Assembly: GCA_019915015.1 (NCBI GenBank)
Contig: JAHBBC010000010.1
Location: 1,426,001 to 1,490,000 of the forward strand
Direction: 5' to 3'
Length of the DNA: 64,000 nucleotides
Origin: Auriscalpium vulgare
Taxonomy: Eukaryota; Basidiomycota; Agaricomycetes; Russulales; Auriscalpiaceae
The notes beneath the pieces were generated by a model. It was not told the origin of the DNA and made no database searches. It worked only from the letters and a program-made list of their open reading frames with translations. Positions 10,862 through 22,804 of the stretch are shown here, in pieces (the stretch's first letter is position 1; every line of letters starts with the position of its first letter). Both the position numbers and the translations under genes were made by a program.

Positions 10862-13800
10862 TCAAAAAATCCCGCTGAACAGCCCGCGCGGCCGCCGCTG
10901 GGCCGGCTGGACATCTGCACGCAGCGTTGACAGGCCATTCAGTTGCTTCATGACCTAAACCGAGCATCAACGACGCGCCCAGATGAAACACTTGAACACG
11001 CACCTCCTCGAGCTTGTCCTTCCGCTCCTGCAAGTCCAGATGCCGGCGCACGGTTGGGTTCTCGCGCGCAAACTCGACGATGTCGGTGCGGTCGAGGTTG
11101 TACAGCAGCCGCGAGTCGATCTCGCGCGGGAACTGGTAGAAGAACTGGTCGAGCAGCTCGATGTTGATGAACATCGACGACGTGTGCGCGAGCTTGTCCG
11201 CGACGACGTTGAGGAACGCCTCCGGGCAGAGCAGGTCGCTCTCGGGCCCGGCTTTGCAGCGGGTTGCCTTGAGTGCGGCAAGGCGCAGCTTGAGCGTGCC
11301 AAGACGGTCGGCATACAGAGAAGCGTGTCGTGCTGTTTGCGAGATCAGATGCTGAGCTGCGTGTAATCATTGGCACGTACCGTCCACAATCTGCGCAGGA
11401 GGATACTTGTACGACTCCTCCGGGACATCCGCAGGGTCCTCCTCCTCGCCCGCCGCGACCAGCGCCAGCCTCTTCCGCTTCCTCTCCCTCTCGCGCTCCT
11501 CCAAGCTCCTCACATACCCAATCAGGTTCCCCAGCCTCCGGCTCCCGCCCACCTTCTTCCTGATCTCCTTCAGCTTCTCCTCGCACATGCCGACCTCGCG
11601 CTCGAACAGCTCGACCGCCTCCCTGCGGCCGTTCTCCCACTCGCGGTCGTCGACCTCGACCTCGTACTTGTACGGCTTGATGCAGTTCTCGACCTGGTCG
11701 GCGGTGAGCGGGATGCGGTCGCGCAGGATCGCGTGCGCAAACTCGACGAGGCGCTCCGCCGCGCGCGGGTGGTGGCTGAACGGCTCGCCCGCGGCGATGC
11801 CGTCGATCAGCGCGCGCAGCCCGTCCGCGACGAGCAGCGTCGCGTCGCGGCCGACGCCGGACTTGGTGAGCAGCGACGACGCCGCCTCGAGCTTGTAGCG
11901 CCAGTACGCCTCGACGTCCTCCGGCTTGACGCGCTTGTCCTGGCCGAGCGCGTTGAACTCGGGCAGGCGCTTGTCGCTCCAGTACAGCTGCTCCAGCACG
12001 TCCATCACGCGCTCGTCGAGCATGCCCTTCAGCTTCGCGCGCACCGCGGGCTTGCGGAACTGCGTCGTGAACTCCTTGAAGCGCGCCTTGAGCGCGTCGA
12101 CCGTCTCCGCGACGTACGACTCGGGCGACGTGCGCCGGTCGTTGTACTGCACCTTGAACTGGTACTGCGCCTCCTCCAGCTCGAGCTGCACCGCGTTCGT
12201 GATGCCATGCAGGGACGACGCCATGGACGACTCGAGCACCTCCATGAGGCGTCGCCGCAGCGTGTCGGTGCCCACCATGAGCGACGAGCTGCTGGAGAAC
12301 TCGTTTTTGTGCTGCCGGAAGTACTCGTCGCCGCGTTTCGTGACGGCATCGGTCGTTTCGCGGCGGCCCTTCTTGCCAGAGGGCTTGCACACGACACCAA
12401 CGTAGCCGAGGTGGAGAGGGTATCGGTTGCCGGACAGGATGCTCGCGCCTTGCTCTGGCGGTACCAAATCCATCTTGGTGATGACACCAATCGTGCGCAG
12501 GCCGAGCGGGTCCACCTTCCGGCTCGCTCGCAGGGCGGGCGAGTTGGCGAGGTCCACGTCGGCGGCACATACAGCGAGCACGATGTTGGGCTCGCGGATG
12601 TACCGCTCGCACAGGGCTGCGATCTTCTCCTTCAGGGTCTCCGGCTGGTCCAAAGACGAGATCTGCACGTAGCCCGGGAGGTCAATGAGCGTCAAATCCG
12701 GAACATGGGGGCTGTATATTCGGAGGTCGATGGGCTCGTTTGACACGGCTTCTGATGCGGGTACGGCGAGATTCAGGTCGGTCAGCGTCTTCTGGATTTG
12801 CGAGAAGTCCGTGATTTTCCCGAGGCCCAGCGCGGGGAACTCGCCGTACTCGGGAGCCTCGCCGGTGCCGCTGGGTGGCGTGTGGATGAGCGTGAGCTCG
12901 ATGGGCCGCCGAGTGACCATGTTGTTCCCCCTGGTAATTGTTGTGAGTCGGCTGTCGCAAGAATAAGCAACATGCAGCGTACTTGGGGAGGAACTCGTGC
13001 CCAACGATCGCCTCGAGGACAGAGCTCTTGCCAGAGCTCTGGCTGCCGATGACGACGATGCTCGGCAGCTTCAGCGCGTCGCTCTGGTCGATGCTGAGCA
13101 GCATGCTCCGGATTTCGATCAGCTTCTTGGTGAGATGCATGAGGCCGTTCTGCCGCGAGTCCGTGAAGCCGTCCGTGTCCTCGACGGTGACCTTCGAATC
13201 CGAGGGCGACGCGAGAGTAGCAGCCATGATGCTTGCGATGGCCGCAGCGTCCTCGCCATCGGGGTTGCCCTTGCCCGATGAGCCCGACGACTCTCCCTGA
13301 CCACTTTCGTGCTTCTGGTCACTACCGTCCCCTTTCGCAGCGAAGAGATCCTTCAAAAACTGCGGTGTCTCGAACTCCGGTAGCTTGACTTCAGAGACGC
13401 GGCCGGATACGGTCTTGATGCCATCCGAAGCAGTGTCGAAGATGTCCGTGGCAGTATCTTTCACGGTGGAGATCCATCCCTCCGACTTCTTCTTAAACTC
13501 TGCCAGAACGCCGGTCAGGTCTGATAGGGCCGTGGGCACGAGATACGGACACACGCACCTTCGAACTTGTAGTTCGCATACGTAAATCCTCCAGCACCTA
13601 TTGTCGCACCAGCTATTGGCACGCGGAAAGCGCGCGCGACGAATCTCGGTATGGAGCCATACGAAAGGGTCCTGGCGGATGCGCGGCGCAGCCCAGGAGC
13701 AACAGAAGATGAATATCGGGGGCGTAAACGGGCGGGGTGGGGCATCATGATAGTCGTAAACTGGCGGTGTGCGGCCCTGGCAGAGTCTGGCGTCCGTCTG

Positions 13801-13865
13801 GACGCGTGCAGCCCATATGTGACGGTTTTCTGAGCGGAGAGGGAGCGGAAGGCGGGGAGTGACAT
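10862..13865 (-). CDS. MGM1: mitochondrial dynamin-like GTPase Mgm1/OPA1
   Basis: An inner-membrane dynamin needed for mitochondrial fusion and cristae shape. There are five exons on the minus strand (13865-13559, 13520-12983, 12930-11381, 11332-11004, 10954-10862), giving 938 aa with every phase closing. The N-terminus is Arg/Ser-rich, like a mitochondrial presequence, followed by the hydrophobic stretch [13 protein letters not shown], a likely membrane anchor. GTPase motifs are present: P-loop GSQSSGKSS, switch Thr in [15 protein letters not shown] in LIDLPGYVQ, and TKMD. Middle, stalk and GED-like regions follow, including [10 protein letters not shown] at the end. The length is close to yeast Mgm1. 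One intron (13558-13521) is only 38 nt. The gene is intact. Confidence 0.95.
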
Positions 13866-14278
13866 GTTGGCGAGCTGGCGACGGTGACGAGAAGGAGGAG
13901 TGTGAAGAGCAGCGGGCGCGGCACGATGAGCAAGACCTGACGCCTGCTCAGAGGTGCATGGAGACCGTGGTGGTGGGGAAGAGAGCGCAGTCTAAGATCG
14001 AGGAGTCGCGGCGACGGCAGACTGGACGCGTCCTGGGCGGCAACCAACTGTCTCCCAGCCCGTGAGAACCTTCAATTGGGCCCTACAGAACCTTTCCTCT
14101 AGGCCACCACTGCAGTCTACTGGGTCTGTCACGGTCTGCGCGACATAGACACTGCAATCTCACTGCAATCAAATGGCACAATCACCGCAGACGAATGTCT
14201 CGCGCCCTTTGGTATCAGCAGCGTCTCCTTTGTTGCATCCTATCCTATCCTCAAGCAACCCACCGCCCCTCCTGCACC
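13866..14278 (+). repeat. duplicated module A: 5' flank piece plus MED22 promoter/exon-1 fragment
   Basis: About 13870-14070 matches 17930-18075 and, in part, 21125-21175. From about 14070 the sequence resembles the region before MED22 (26160-26295). It includes a copy of the MED22 start region (14173-14205, reading like MAQSPQTNVSRPL) before switching to a leader shared with the small secreted gene. No complete gene lies here. Confidence 0.7.
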
Positions 14279-14388
14279 ATGCTCGCCGTATTCATCGCCG
14301 CCGGAGCCCTCGCAGCTAGCGTTGCTGTCTCTGCCCCCACCGCATACCATGCAGACGCAGACACAGTTCCAGTAGCAGCGCCAGCCAG
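14279..14388 (+). pseudogene. orphan exon 1 of the small secreted protein (copy A)
   Basis: ATG 14279 starts a signal peptide (MLAVFIAAGALAASVAVSAP) and a short tail ending at a GTACGT donor. It is almost the same as exon 1 of the complete gene at 21604-21913. The second exon of that gene is absent. Instead the opposite-strand 3' end of a FunK1 gene begins 107 bp further on. It is probably non-functional unless a new acceptor is used. Confidence 0.65.
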
Positions 14389-14494
14389 GTACGTCTGCCT
14401 TGCGCCCCTAGTTTCCTTTATAACCAATAAAGTGATCTCTGTGTGTCCAAGTCATACATTTGGTAAGTTCATACTGGTTATGGCCCTTCTGCTT

Positions 14495-16992
14495 CTAATT
14501 CATCCTGCCGCGCTTCGTCTTCATCGACCGCTTGTCCTGGGCCTCGCCCTCGCCCACCTTCTCGCCCGCCGTCGACTGCTCGGCCTGGTCCTCGCCCGCC
14601 TCCTCCTCCTCGCCCGCCTCTCCTTTCACCTTGCGCTTGGGTCTCACTGGTGGTTCCTCGGCTTGGTCCTGGGCCATCTCCTCGTCCGCCGTCGCCTGTT
14701 CGCTCTGGTCCTTGCCCAGCTCCTCGCCCTCCTGGAGCTTGGTTCCCATATCCCTAATATCCGCGACCGCGACGTCGTCCTCACGTCCCAACATGAGCTC
14801 CGACAGCTGCTTCATGATGTCCGAGTAGGGCTGACTGGTGAAGCAATCCTCGCCCCACCTCCCATCGCTGATCGGCCTTTTCTCGAGGTCTTTGTACGCC
14901 AATTGGAGAGTGTCCAAGACATCTACACCCGACAACAGCCAGCTCTCATCGCCGTAGAGGGGTGCGAGGGGAGAATACAGGTAGGAGGTCCCGCTGAGCA
15001 CGAGACCTGTTCGTGATGGGTTGCCCTGGATGTCATCGCTGAGGAAATCTATGGCTGATTTGCGGACGGTCTCGACGAGGCCTTCGGGTTTGTTCTTCAG
15101 GGTGATAGGCGGCCGGAAGTGGATGAAGTATACGAAAATCCAGAACACAGACTCCAAGTCATGGTAGAAGTTGAATATAAACTCGGGGGGCTTGAAAGAA
15201 GAGATATCTTTGGGTTTGGGCAAGAAGAAGTATTTCCTTGCCTGATACTCTATTGCCATGAATGCTGGTGTACCCTGGCGATTGTCAGTGGGAGCTGAGA
15301 ACATTGCCAAGTATGACGTACCGTCCTGGGGTCATGGCCGTTCATACTTGCGTAGGGTCTCGCGTACTCCAGGTCGGCAAGTATGCCTCTGCCGGGCTCA
15401 TTGCCTGCGGCCGGAAGCCACAGGCAATTCCCAGCACTAACATCGCGGTGGACATACCCCGCGAGTCGCATGAGATTCAAAGCTAGAGCAACTTGTCAGA
15501 CATGGCGCACAGGGTTGTACAGAACCTCACCTTTGACGATGTCTGCAAGACACGAAACGAGCGACCGGAAATCCTTGATCTCGTACACACTCTCACACGT
15601 CTCCTTGAAGACGGTACGAGCATGCTTCCGACGATGATGTTTCAGAGAGGGAGGCCCGGGTTTGCTTTGCATAGGCATCCTTTGCCGATCTTGCCTCGAG
15701 TCTCGTTGCGAGCCTGGGGTGAGTGACTTTGCGGCGACTCCGACTTTCGTGAAAGTAGCAGCCATTATTGATCCAGGAAGTGCAGCGGTTATGTCGTGCT
15801 TCTGGGAATCGTCGTTGATCGTGACCCACCCGTCGCAAATAAAGGTCAAGAGATGGTGCCGAGCGTCAGACTTGTAGTGCGTGGACTCGCCGCTAGACTG
15901 GGCGTCAAGTTCGCCCAGTCTGTTCAAGATGGCGGTATGAGTTTCTTGCTCCAGCATCGCGTCCTCGTAGAGCCAGGCATCTCTGAGGACGTAGGACTCT
16001 GCACTGAGGCGATCTCCAGAAAGCATCTCGAAGACTTCCCAGACACGTGTCGCGCGCGAGACGAGCTCGAAGGCCGAATCCTCCGACAAGGGAGGGCCCT
16101 TGGTGAGGAACTTTCGGCCCCCAATTCTATACTTGTATGCGATCTGCGGACCCGTCTTGCCCTCTACGTTGACCCAGCAGCGTGTCACGGTCGGATCATA
16201 TCCGAGATCAAAGGGGAGCGCAAACTGAACGTATAAGAGGAAACGTATGAGGAGTTGTGGTTCCTGAAAGCAAGTCAGAATTTGCCCGAGACAGATGAAC
16301 GAGTCTTACCTCGTGGATTTTGAAGGAATGGGAAACGAGAATATGTGCCCGACAAAAATACCAGAGACGCATCCGGTCCTTCTCGATCGTGAAGCCGGTC
16401 ATGAACCGACGACAAGGGTCATTATAGATGACGTCGGTAGCGGCGCTCATAATCTTCGCCTCGTTCTAGATGTGAAGTTATGGACACTAGGCACGCATAC
16501 ACGGGACGGAAAACTCACGTCTTGTCGATCTTTCTTTGTATCATTCAGCTTGAATTCGGCTAAGCATGCCGTCTCGGACGTTTTATCCGAAAGGACAGTT
16601 GATTTATGAAGACGTGGGGAGCGCCGAACGCTAGGAGGAGGTACGGGCCTATCGAAATCGAGGAGGGTGGCGCGAGCGTCAGGCAGGTAGCGGTAGCCTC
16701 GCACTTCGGAAAGAGTTCCTTTTCGAGGTTCAGTCTGTATGATGGACGTAGGCTCTCGGGAAACAAATTTTGCGGCTGCGGTGCGGACAGCAACGGCGAT
16801 GGAAGAAATTTCGGAGAACACCGTGTCTTCGTCTCCTTGAGCCGTGATGAGATTTGTCCAGCCTGTTGTATTGAGAGAGTTATGTTTCTTGAGTGCATCG
16901 GTGACTTTGTCGAGGGATGCGGCGGGCAATATCTTGGGTGTGCACGAGTCAAGCCATTGTTCGGGAGTGCAGGACAGTAGATGGCGTTCCAT
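14495..16992 (-). CDS. FunK1-family protein kinase, copy 2
   Basis: A second full kinase gene with the same five-exon structure as the copy at 5707-8194, here on the minus strand. I place the start at 16992 by alignment with the other copies (MERHLLSCTPEQWL). An in-frame ATG at 17082 would add 30 residues. The first intron has donor GTGAGT and the same TAACTTCACATCTAG acceptor context as its paralogues. The family block NDPCRRFMTGFTIEKDRMRL, HRDVSAGN, DLEYAR and GTPAFMAIEY are all kept, as is Arg at beta3 (VLRDAW). The acidic tail carries an insertion (PPVRPKRKVKGEAGEEEE) absent from copy 1. The gene is intact. The 5' flank to about 17480 is also duplicated. Confidence 0.83.
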
Positions 16993-17082
16993 TGTGGAAA
17001 TGGTAGCATTTCTAGACTCGGTATGGGATAATCCGAGCTGTACGTGAGGACTCTGCTTGGGTTTGCGAGGAGTCTCGGTCAT

Positions 17083-17480
17083 GGCGGGTTGGATAGAAGT
17101 TCAGAACGAGTGTACTCTTACTTTAAGATTATGACGACCGTCGGTTGGGGTTTGTTTGGCCATTGTCTGTCCCTACGCGGCATGAACTGCCTTTCCAGTG
17201 CACGCCGCCACTCAGTTTCTCCAGCCAGAGCTCATGCGCCATTTTTCGTGATCTGCTCGCCCTCCTGACCGTCGAGCGTATGGCGACGTTCAAACCAAAC
17301 TGGCCATCCGTCCGCGCGCCGCGGCGAACGTGGCTTGTTTGCAACGCGGACCGGCAAAATCCGAGATGGGGTCTTTGTGGGGGAGGGGGTGCACCGGGTC
17401 CTTACAGTACTTGAAGCAGTCATGGAAACTCAAGTGAACGTTCCCTACTTCCCCGCTCTTGACTGTAATAGTCTGCCATG
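17083..17480 (-). repeat. FunK1 5' flank, second copy
   Basis: Inverse-orientation match to 5209-5706, with scattered substitutions and small indels. It is likely the promoter of the kinase copy to its left. No separate gene is seen. Confidence 0.7.
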
Positions 17481-17489
17481 TCTGACTCC

Positions 17490-18307
17490 TGCCAAAGAAC
17501 ACGATGAGACAGACCCCGACAACGGCTTTCCAGAAACTTCATAGTGCCAGTGTCTTACACTTTCAACCTCCCTGTCTCGAGCCGTGAGGAATTGAATGGG
17601 CCGCGCTTGTCGATCTCGAAACTGCACACTCGACGTGATGGCACCGGATCTATGATGGGTTCACAGAAACTGTGGACTGAGAGCTTTGATGAGGCGACGA
17701 GTGCGTACAAAAGCGAAGCTCTCCGGCCGCAGGCAGCTGAAGATCGTGCACATTCACCGCTCAGCTTGACTGTCAATCACAATGAAAGTTGACTACCATT
17801 TCCGGCGACTTGCTAGGGTAGGGTTCCCCTAGGCCACGGCCACCGGACGTCCTAACGGACGGCATATTCTGCCATTCTGTAGTTACATGCGACTTGAAAA
17901 TGAGCGGCCAAAGCGCGTCGGCAGCCAGAGTATCTGACATGGTCGGCGAGCCCACGACCATGACGAGAAGGAAGAATCTGAGGAGCAGCGGCGCGTTCCG
18001 GTGAGCAAGAGTCTACGATCGAGTCGCGGCGACGGCAGACTGGACGCGTCCTGAGCGGCAACCAACTGCCGTGAAGACCTTAATATATAATTCCCTACCT
18101 TTCCTTTAGGCCACTGCAGTTTACCAGTGGGTCTGTCACGGTCTGCCTTCGAGACTCACAAGTCCATCGCGACATAGACACTGCAATCTCACTGCAGTCA
18201 AATGGCACAATCACCGCAGACGAATGTCTCGCACCCTTTGGTATCAGCAATGTCTCCTTTGTTGCATCCTATCCTATCCTCAAGCAACCCACCGCCCCTC
18301 CTGCACC
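17490..18307 (+). repeat. duplicated module B: MED22 upstream region and exon-1 fragment
   Basis: 17490-17760 resembles the DNA upstream of MED22 (25750-26130): shared blocks include the GATGGCACCGG and GTGCGTACAAAAG stretches. 17930-18075 matches 13870-14070. 18190-18240 repeats the MED22 start region, joined to the leader of the small secreted gene as in module A. The left part is therefore a longer remnant than in module A. Confidence 0.65.
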
Positions 18308-18417
18308 ATGCTCGCCGTATTCATCGCCGCCGGGGCTCTCGCAGCTAGCGTTGCTGTCTCTGCCCCCACCGCATACCATGCAGACGCAGACACGGTTCCA
18401 TTAGCAGCGCCAGCCAG
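18308..18417 (+). pseudogene. orphan exon 1 of the small secreted protein (copy B)
   Basis: Nearly identical to the orphan exon at 14279-14388, with the same signal peptide and the same donor position. It is likewise followed, after about 107 bp, by the antisense 3' end of a kinase gene rather than by its own second exon. Confidence 0.65.
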
Positions 18418-18524
18418 GTACATCTGCCTTGCGCCCGTAGTTTCCTTTATAACAAATAAAGTGAATCTCTGTGTGTCCAAGTCATACATCTGGTAAGTTC
18501 ATACTGGTTATGGCCCTTCTGCTT

Positions 18525-21015
18525 CTAATTCATCCTGCCGCGCTTCGTCTTCGTCGACCGCTTGTCCTGGGCCTCGCCCTCGCCCACCTTCTCGCCCGCC
18601 GTCGACTGCTCGGCCTGGTCCTCGCCCGCCTCCTCCTCCTCGCCCGCCTCTCCTTTCTCCTTGCGCTTGGGTCTCACTGGTGGTTCCTCGGCTTGGTCCT
18701 GGGCCATCTCCTCGTCCGCCGTCGCCTGTTCGCTCTGGTCCTTGCCCAGCTCCTCGTCCTCCTGGAGCTTGGTTCCCATATTTCTAATATCCCCGACCAG
18801 GACGTCGTCCGCATGTTCCGGCATGAGCTCCGACAGCTGCTTTATAATGTCCGAGTAGGGCTGACTGGTGAAGCAATCCTCGCCCCATCTCCCATCGCTG
18901 ATCGGCCTTTTCTCGAGGTCTTTGTACGCCGATTGGAGAGTGTCCAAGACATCTATACCCGATAACAGCCAGCTCTTATCGCCGTAGAGGGGTGCGAGGC
19001 GAGAATACAGGTTGTAGGTCCCGCCGAGCACGAGACCTGCTCGTGATGCGTTGCCCTGGATGTCGTCGCTGAGGTAGTTTATGGCCGATTTGCGGACGGT
19101 CTCGACGAGGTCTTCGGGTTTGTTCTTCAGGGTGATAGGCGGCCGGAAGTGGATGAAGTATACGAAAATCCAGAACACAGACTCCAAGTCGTGGTAGAAG
19201 TTGAATATAAACTCGGGGGGCTTGACAGAAGAGATATCTTTGGGTTTGGGCAAGAAGAAGTATTGCCTTGTCTGATACTCCGTTGCCATGAATGCTGGTG
19301 TACCCTGGCGATTGTCAGTGGGAGCTGAGAACATTGCCAAGTATGACGTACCATCCTGGGGTCATGGCCATTCATACTTGCGTAGGGTCTCGCGTACTCC
19401 AGGTCGGAGAGTATGCCTCTGCCGGGCTCATTGCCTGCGGCCGGAAGCCACAGGCAATTCCCAGCGCTAACATCGCGGTGGACATACCCCGCGAGTCGCA
19501 TGAGATTCAAGGCTAGAGCAACTTGTCAGACATGGCGCACAGGGTTGTACAGAACTCACCTTTGACGATGTCTGCAAGGCACGAAACGAGCGACCGGAAA
19601 TCCTTGATCTCGTACACACTCTCACACGTCTCCTTGAAGACGGTACGAGCATGCTTCAGACGACGATGCTTCAGAGAAGGAGGCCCGGGTTTGCTTTGCA
19701 TATCCATCCTTTGCCGGTCTTGCCTCGAGTCTCGTTGCGAGCCTGCGGTGAGTGACTGTGTGGCGACTCTGGCTTTCGTGAAAGTAGCAGCCGTTCTTGA
19801 TCCGGGAAGTGCAGCGGTTATGTCGTGCTCCAGGGAATCGTCCTCGATCGTGACCCACCCGTCGCAAATAAACGTCAAGAGATGGTGCCGAGCGTCAGAC
19901 TCGTAGTGCGTGGACTCGCCGCTAGACTGGGCGTCAAGTTCGGCCAGTCTCTCCAAGATGGCTGTATGAGTTTCTTGCTCCAGCATCGCGTCTTCGTAGA
20001 GCCATGCATCTCTGAGGACGTAGGACTCTGCACTGAGGCGACCTCCAGGAAGTATCTCGAAGACTTCCCAGACTCGTGTCGCGCGCGAGACAAGCTCGAA
20101 GGCCGAATATTCCGACAAGGGAGTGCCCTTGGTGAGGAACTTTCGGCCCCCGATTCTATACTCGTATGCGATCTGCTGACCTGTCTTGCCCTCTACGTTG
20201 ACCCAGCAGCGTGTCACGGTCGGATCATATCCGAGATCAAAGCGGGGCGCGCACTGAACGTATATGAGGAAACGTATGAGGAATTGTGGTTCCTGAAAGC
20301 TAGTCAGAATTTGCCCGAGACAAATTAAGGAGAGTCTTACCTCGTGGAGGTTGAAGGAATGGGAAACGAGAATATGTGCCCGACAAAAGTACCAGAGACG
20401 CATTTGGTCCTTCTCGATCGTGAAGCCGGTCATGAACCGACGGCATGGGTCATTATAAATGACGTCGGTAGCGGCACTCATAATCTCCGTCTCGTTCTAG
20501 ATGTGAAGTTATGGGACACCAGGCAGGCATACACGGGACGGAAAACTGACGTCTTGTCGATCTTCATTTGTATCATTCAGCTTGACTTCGGCTATGCATA
20601 CCGTCTCGGACGTGTTGTTCGAAAGGATAGATGATTTACGAAGACGTGGGGAGCTAGGAGGAGGTACAGACCTATCGAAATTGAGGAGGGTGGCGGGAGC
20701 CTCATGCAGGTAGCGGTAGCCTCGCACTTCTGAAAGAGTTCCTTTTCGAGGTTCGGTCTGTATGATGGACGTAGGCTCTAAGGGAAAAAGTTTTGCGGCT
20801 GCGGTGCGGATAGCATCGGCGATGGAAGAGATTTTGGAGAACACCGCGTCTTCGTCTCCTTGAGCCGTGATGAGATCTGTCCAGCCTTTTGCACTGAGGG
20901 AGTTCTGTTTCTTGAGTGCATCGGTAAGTTCGTCGAGGGATGCTGCGGACAATATCTCGGGTGTGCGCGAGTCAAGCCACTGTTCGGGAGTGCAGGACAG
21001 TAGATGGTGTTCCAT
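18525..21015 (-). CDS. FunK1-family protein kinase, copy 3
   Basis: The third kinase copy, minus strand, start MEHHLLSCTPEQWLDSRTP at 21015. Exon order and intron positions match the other two, and the reading frame is open through YVHRDVSAGN, DLEYAR and GTPAFMATEY to the stop at 18525. By eye the N-terminal exon is closer to copy 1 (both have LNFDRSVPPPSSPRLRKSSI), while the C-terminal tail is closer to copy 2, which suggests exchange between copies. Beta3 again has Arg. Only about 100 bp of 5' flank is shared with the other copies, so its promoter may differ. Confidence 0.83.
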
Positions 21016-21119
21016 TGTGGAAATGTACTTCTGAACTCTGTATGGGATAACCCGAGGTGTACCTGAGGACTCTGCTTGGGTTTGCGAGGAGTCTCGGTGG
21101 ATAGAAGTTCAGGACGATT

Positions 21120-21603
21120 ACTTTGCGATTCAACGGCGACGGCAGACTCCGACTGGACGCTGCCTCCGAGCTCGTGAGAACCTCAATTCCCTACCTTTCC
21201 TCTAGGCCACCACTGCAGTTTACTGGGTCTGTCACGGACTGCCTTCGAGACTCACAAGTCCATCGCGACATAGACAGTGCAATCTCACTGCAACCAAATG
21301 GCGGAATCACCGCAGACGAATGTCTCGCGCCCTTTGGCACTCCCCCAAGTGCCCCAACTGCCAATCTCCTCCCGCCGCGGACTCCCGGTGCTCTGCTTCT
21401 GCTCCGCGGGCGGCGTCAGATTGGGGACAAGGACCTACAAGCAGAAGCCTCTTCAGTCACAAGAAAGCGACATGTACACGAGCTTGTAGCCGTCCCACGG
21501 CCGCTCCACCTCCACCGCCCCTGTTCGAGCGTAGCTATATCAGCAGCGTCTCCTTTGTTGCATCCCATCCTATCCTCAAGCAACCCACCGCCCCTCCTGC
21601 ACC
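21120..21603 (+). repeat. MED22: module C: MED22-derived fragment joined to the secreted-gene leader
   Basis: The MED22 5' flank and start (21298, MAESPQTNVSRPLALP) are followed by pieces recognisable as MED22 exon 1 and the beginning of exon 2 (the TCAGATTGGGGACAAGGAC stretch at 21416-21434). Frame and order are broken. It then runs into the same leader that precedes the orphan exons A and B. Modules A and B lack about 200 bp of this middle part. Confidence 0.6.
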
Positions 21604-21913
21604 ATGCTCGCCGTATTCGTCGCCGCCGGGGCCCTCGCAGCTAGCGTTGCTGTTGCTGCCCCTGCTGCACACTATACAGACGGAGCAGTCCTTACCGCGC
21701 CAGCCAGGTATATCTACCTTGCGCCCCTAGTTCTCGCGATCCTCGCCACTGACCCATACATCGCGCAGCACAACGTTTCCTCACACCGCGTCCGCGTACC
21801 CCACACCGACGGTGGTCTCGACGCCGGTTTACTTCACTGCGTCGGCAACATCGGCACCCGTGGACAGACACGCGCACAATGCGCAGGCGGTCCTGCAGCG
21901 CGCCGCTGCGTGA
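21604..21913 (+). CDS. small secreted protein, unknown function
   Basis: Two exons (21604-21707 and 21769-21913) give 82 aa. The first 18-20 residues form a clear signal peptide (MLAVFVAAGALAASVAVAAP). The mature part is short, without Cys, and rich in Thr, Pro, Ala and Ser (YPTPTVVSTPVYFTASATSA), ending VLQRAAA. The intron has GTATAT and GCGCAG ends and a CTGAC branch-like site. No known domain is seen. It is the only complete member of a three-copy set in this window, and its promoter adjoins a MED22-derived fragment. Confidence 0.6.
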
Positions 21914-22804
21914 TGCGACGGCCCCTGTGCTCCATCGTGGCCAGCAAGGAAGGCGCTTGCTATTGGGTATGACGCATGCGATCGGTGTTCACCCGGAGGA
22001 CGCCACTGACGCCATGGGACTCTCCATCGTACCTCAGGCTCTTCATTCACCGCCCGCCACCGACCCACGTCTCCACCTACCCAGCCGTTCCCCTCCGCGC
22101 TTCCCTAACGTCCAACCCCACAATTCGATCGCGCCTCGCACAGTGACGCGCCAGCTGCGTCACTGCAGCAGAGCAGGCATGGCATCAACACGAGGCACCG
22201 GCTGACGTTCGGCTGAGATCACCGCACGGTAGGCTTGCGGCGTCTCGTCCGCGCGGTGTGGCGCGCAGGAGGCATCATTTGCGCAGGACTACGTACATCG
22301 CAGGATGGACGCTGATTGTCGCCGCCTAACCGAGGGCGCCGGTAGTGTCGTACAATATCACATATGTCTCCCTCTTGTCTCCTTCTGGCCTCCCTGACCC
22401 TCTGTGTCCATCGCACGAACGTGTGCTTCGGGATTCGCATCGCGCGCGGTGATAATTATGTGGAGGACCGACGTCGGGTGAGCGAGAATCCACCTGCACC
22501 GCATGGTGAAGGTGAAGGTTCTCTGTCGGACTCGCAGCGCGCCGCCGTTGCTCCCACGATTTTCAGAGGTAGCGAGATTTCTCTTTTATTAAACAGCGCA
22601 TGAACAACGCCATGTACGTACGGAACATAAGGGGAAATGTGCGTGGAAACAGCTCGTGGGGTACGGCATTACAAGATACAGCAGGTGACAGCAGGATGAC
22701 GGCTGAAGAAAGAATTGAAGAAGTGAAGAAGAAGCAGTCCATCGTCCACAGCGGTGCACATCAGCCGCGCACCACGCTCGCACCACTCATCAACATCAGC
22801 GCGC
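21914..22804. other. intergenic without recognised gene
   Basis: Short frames only. The right part (22580-22800) is the likely 3' UTR region of the CFEM gene transcribed from the right. I see no repeat or family match. Confidence 0.4.

Noticed and set aside
10948..12743. Long open frames antisense or frame-shifted to MGM1 (554 aa minus, 457 aa plus)
   Set aside because: They overlap the Mgm1 GTPase exons exactly and are low-complexity Arg/Leu/Ala shadows of GC-rich coding DNA.
18471..18965. 164-aa plus-strand frame with a hydrophobic Leu-rich start, and its relatives at 14195-15016 and 7679-8248
   Set aside because: It is the complement of the acidic FunK1 tail. The apparent membrane segments are reverse translations of Glu/Ala codons.
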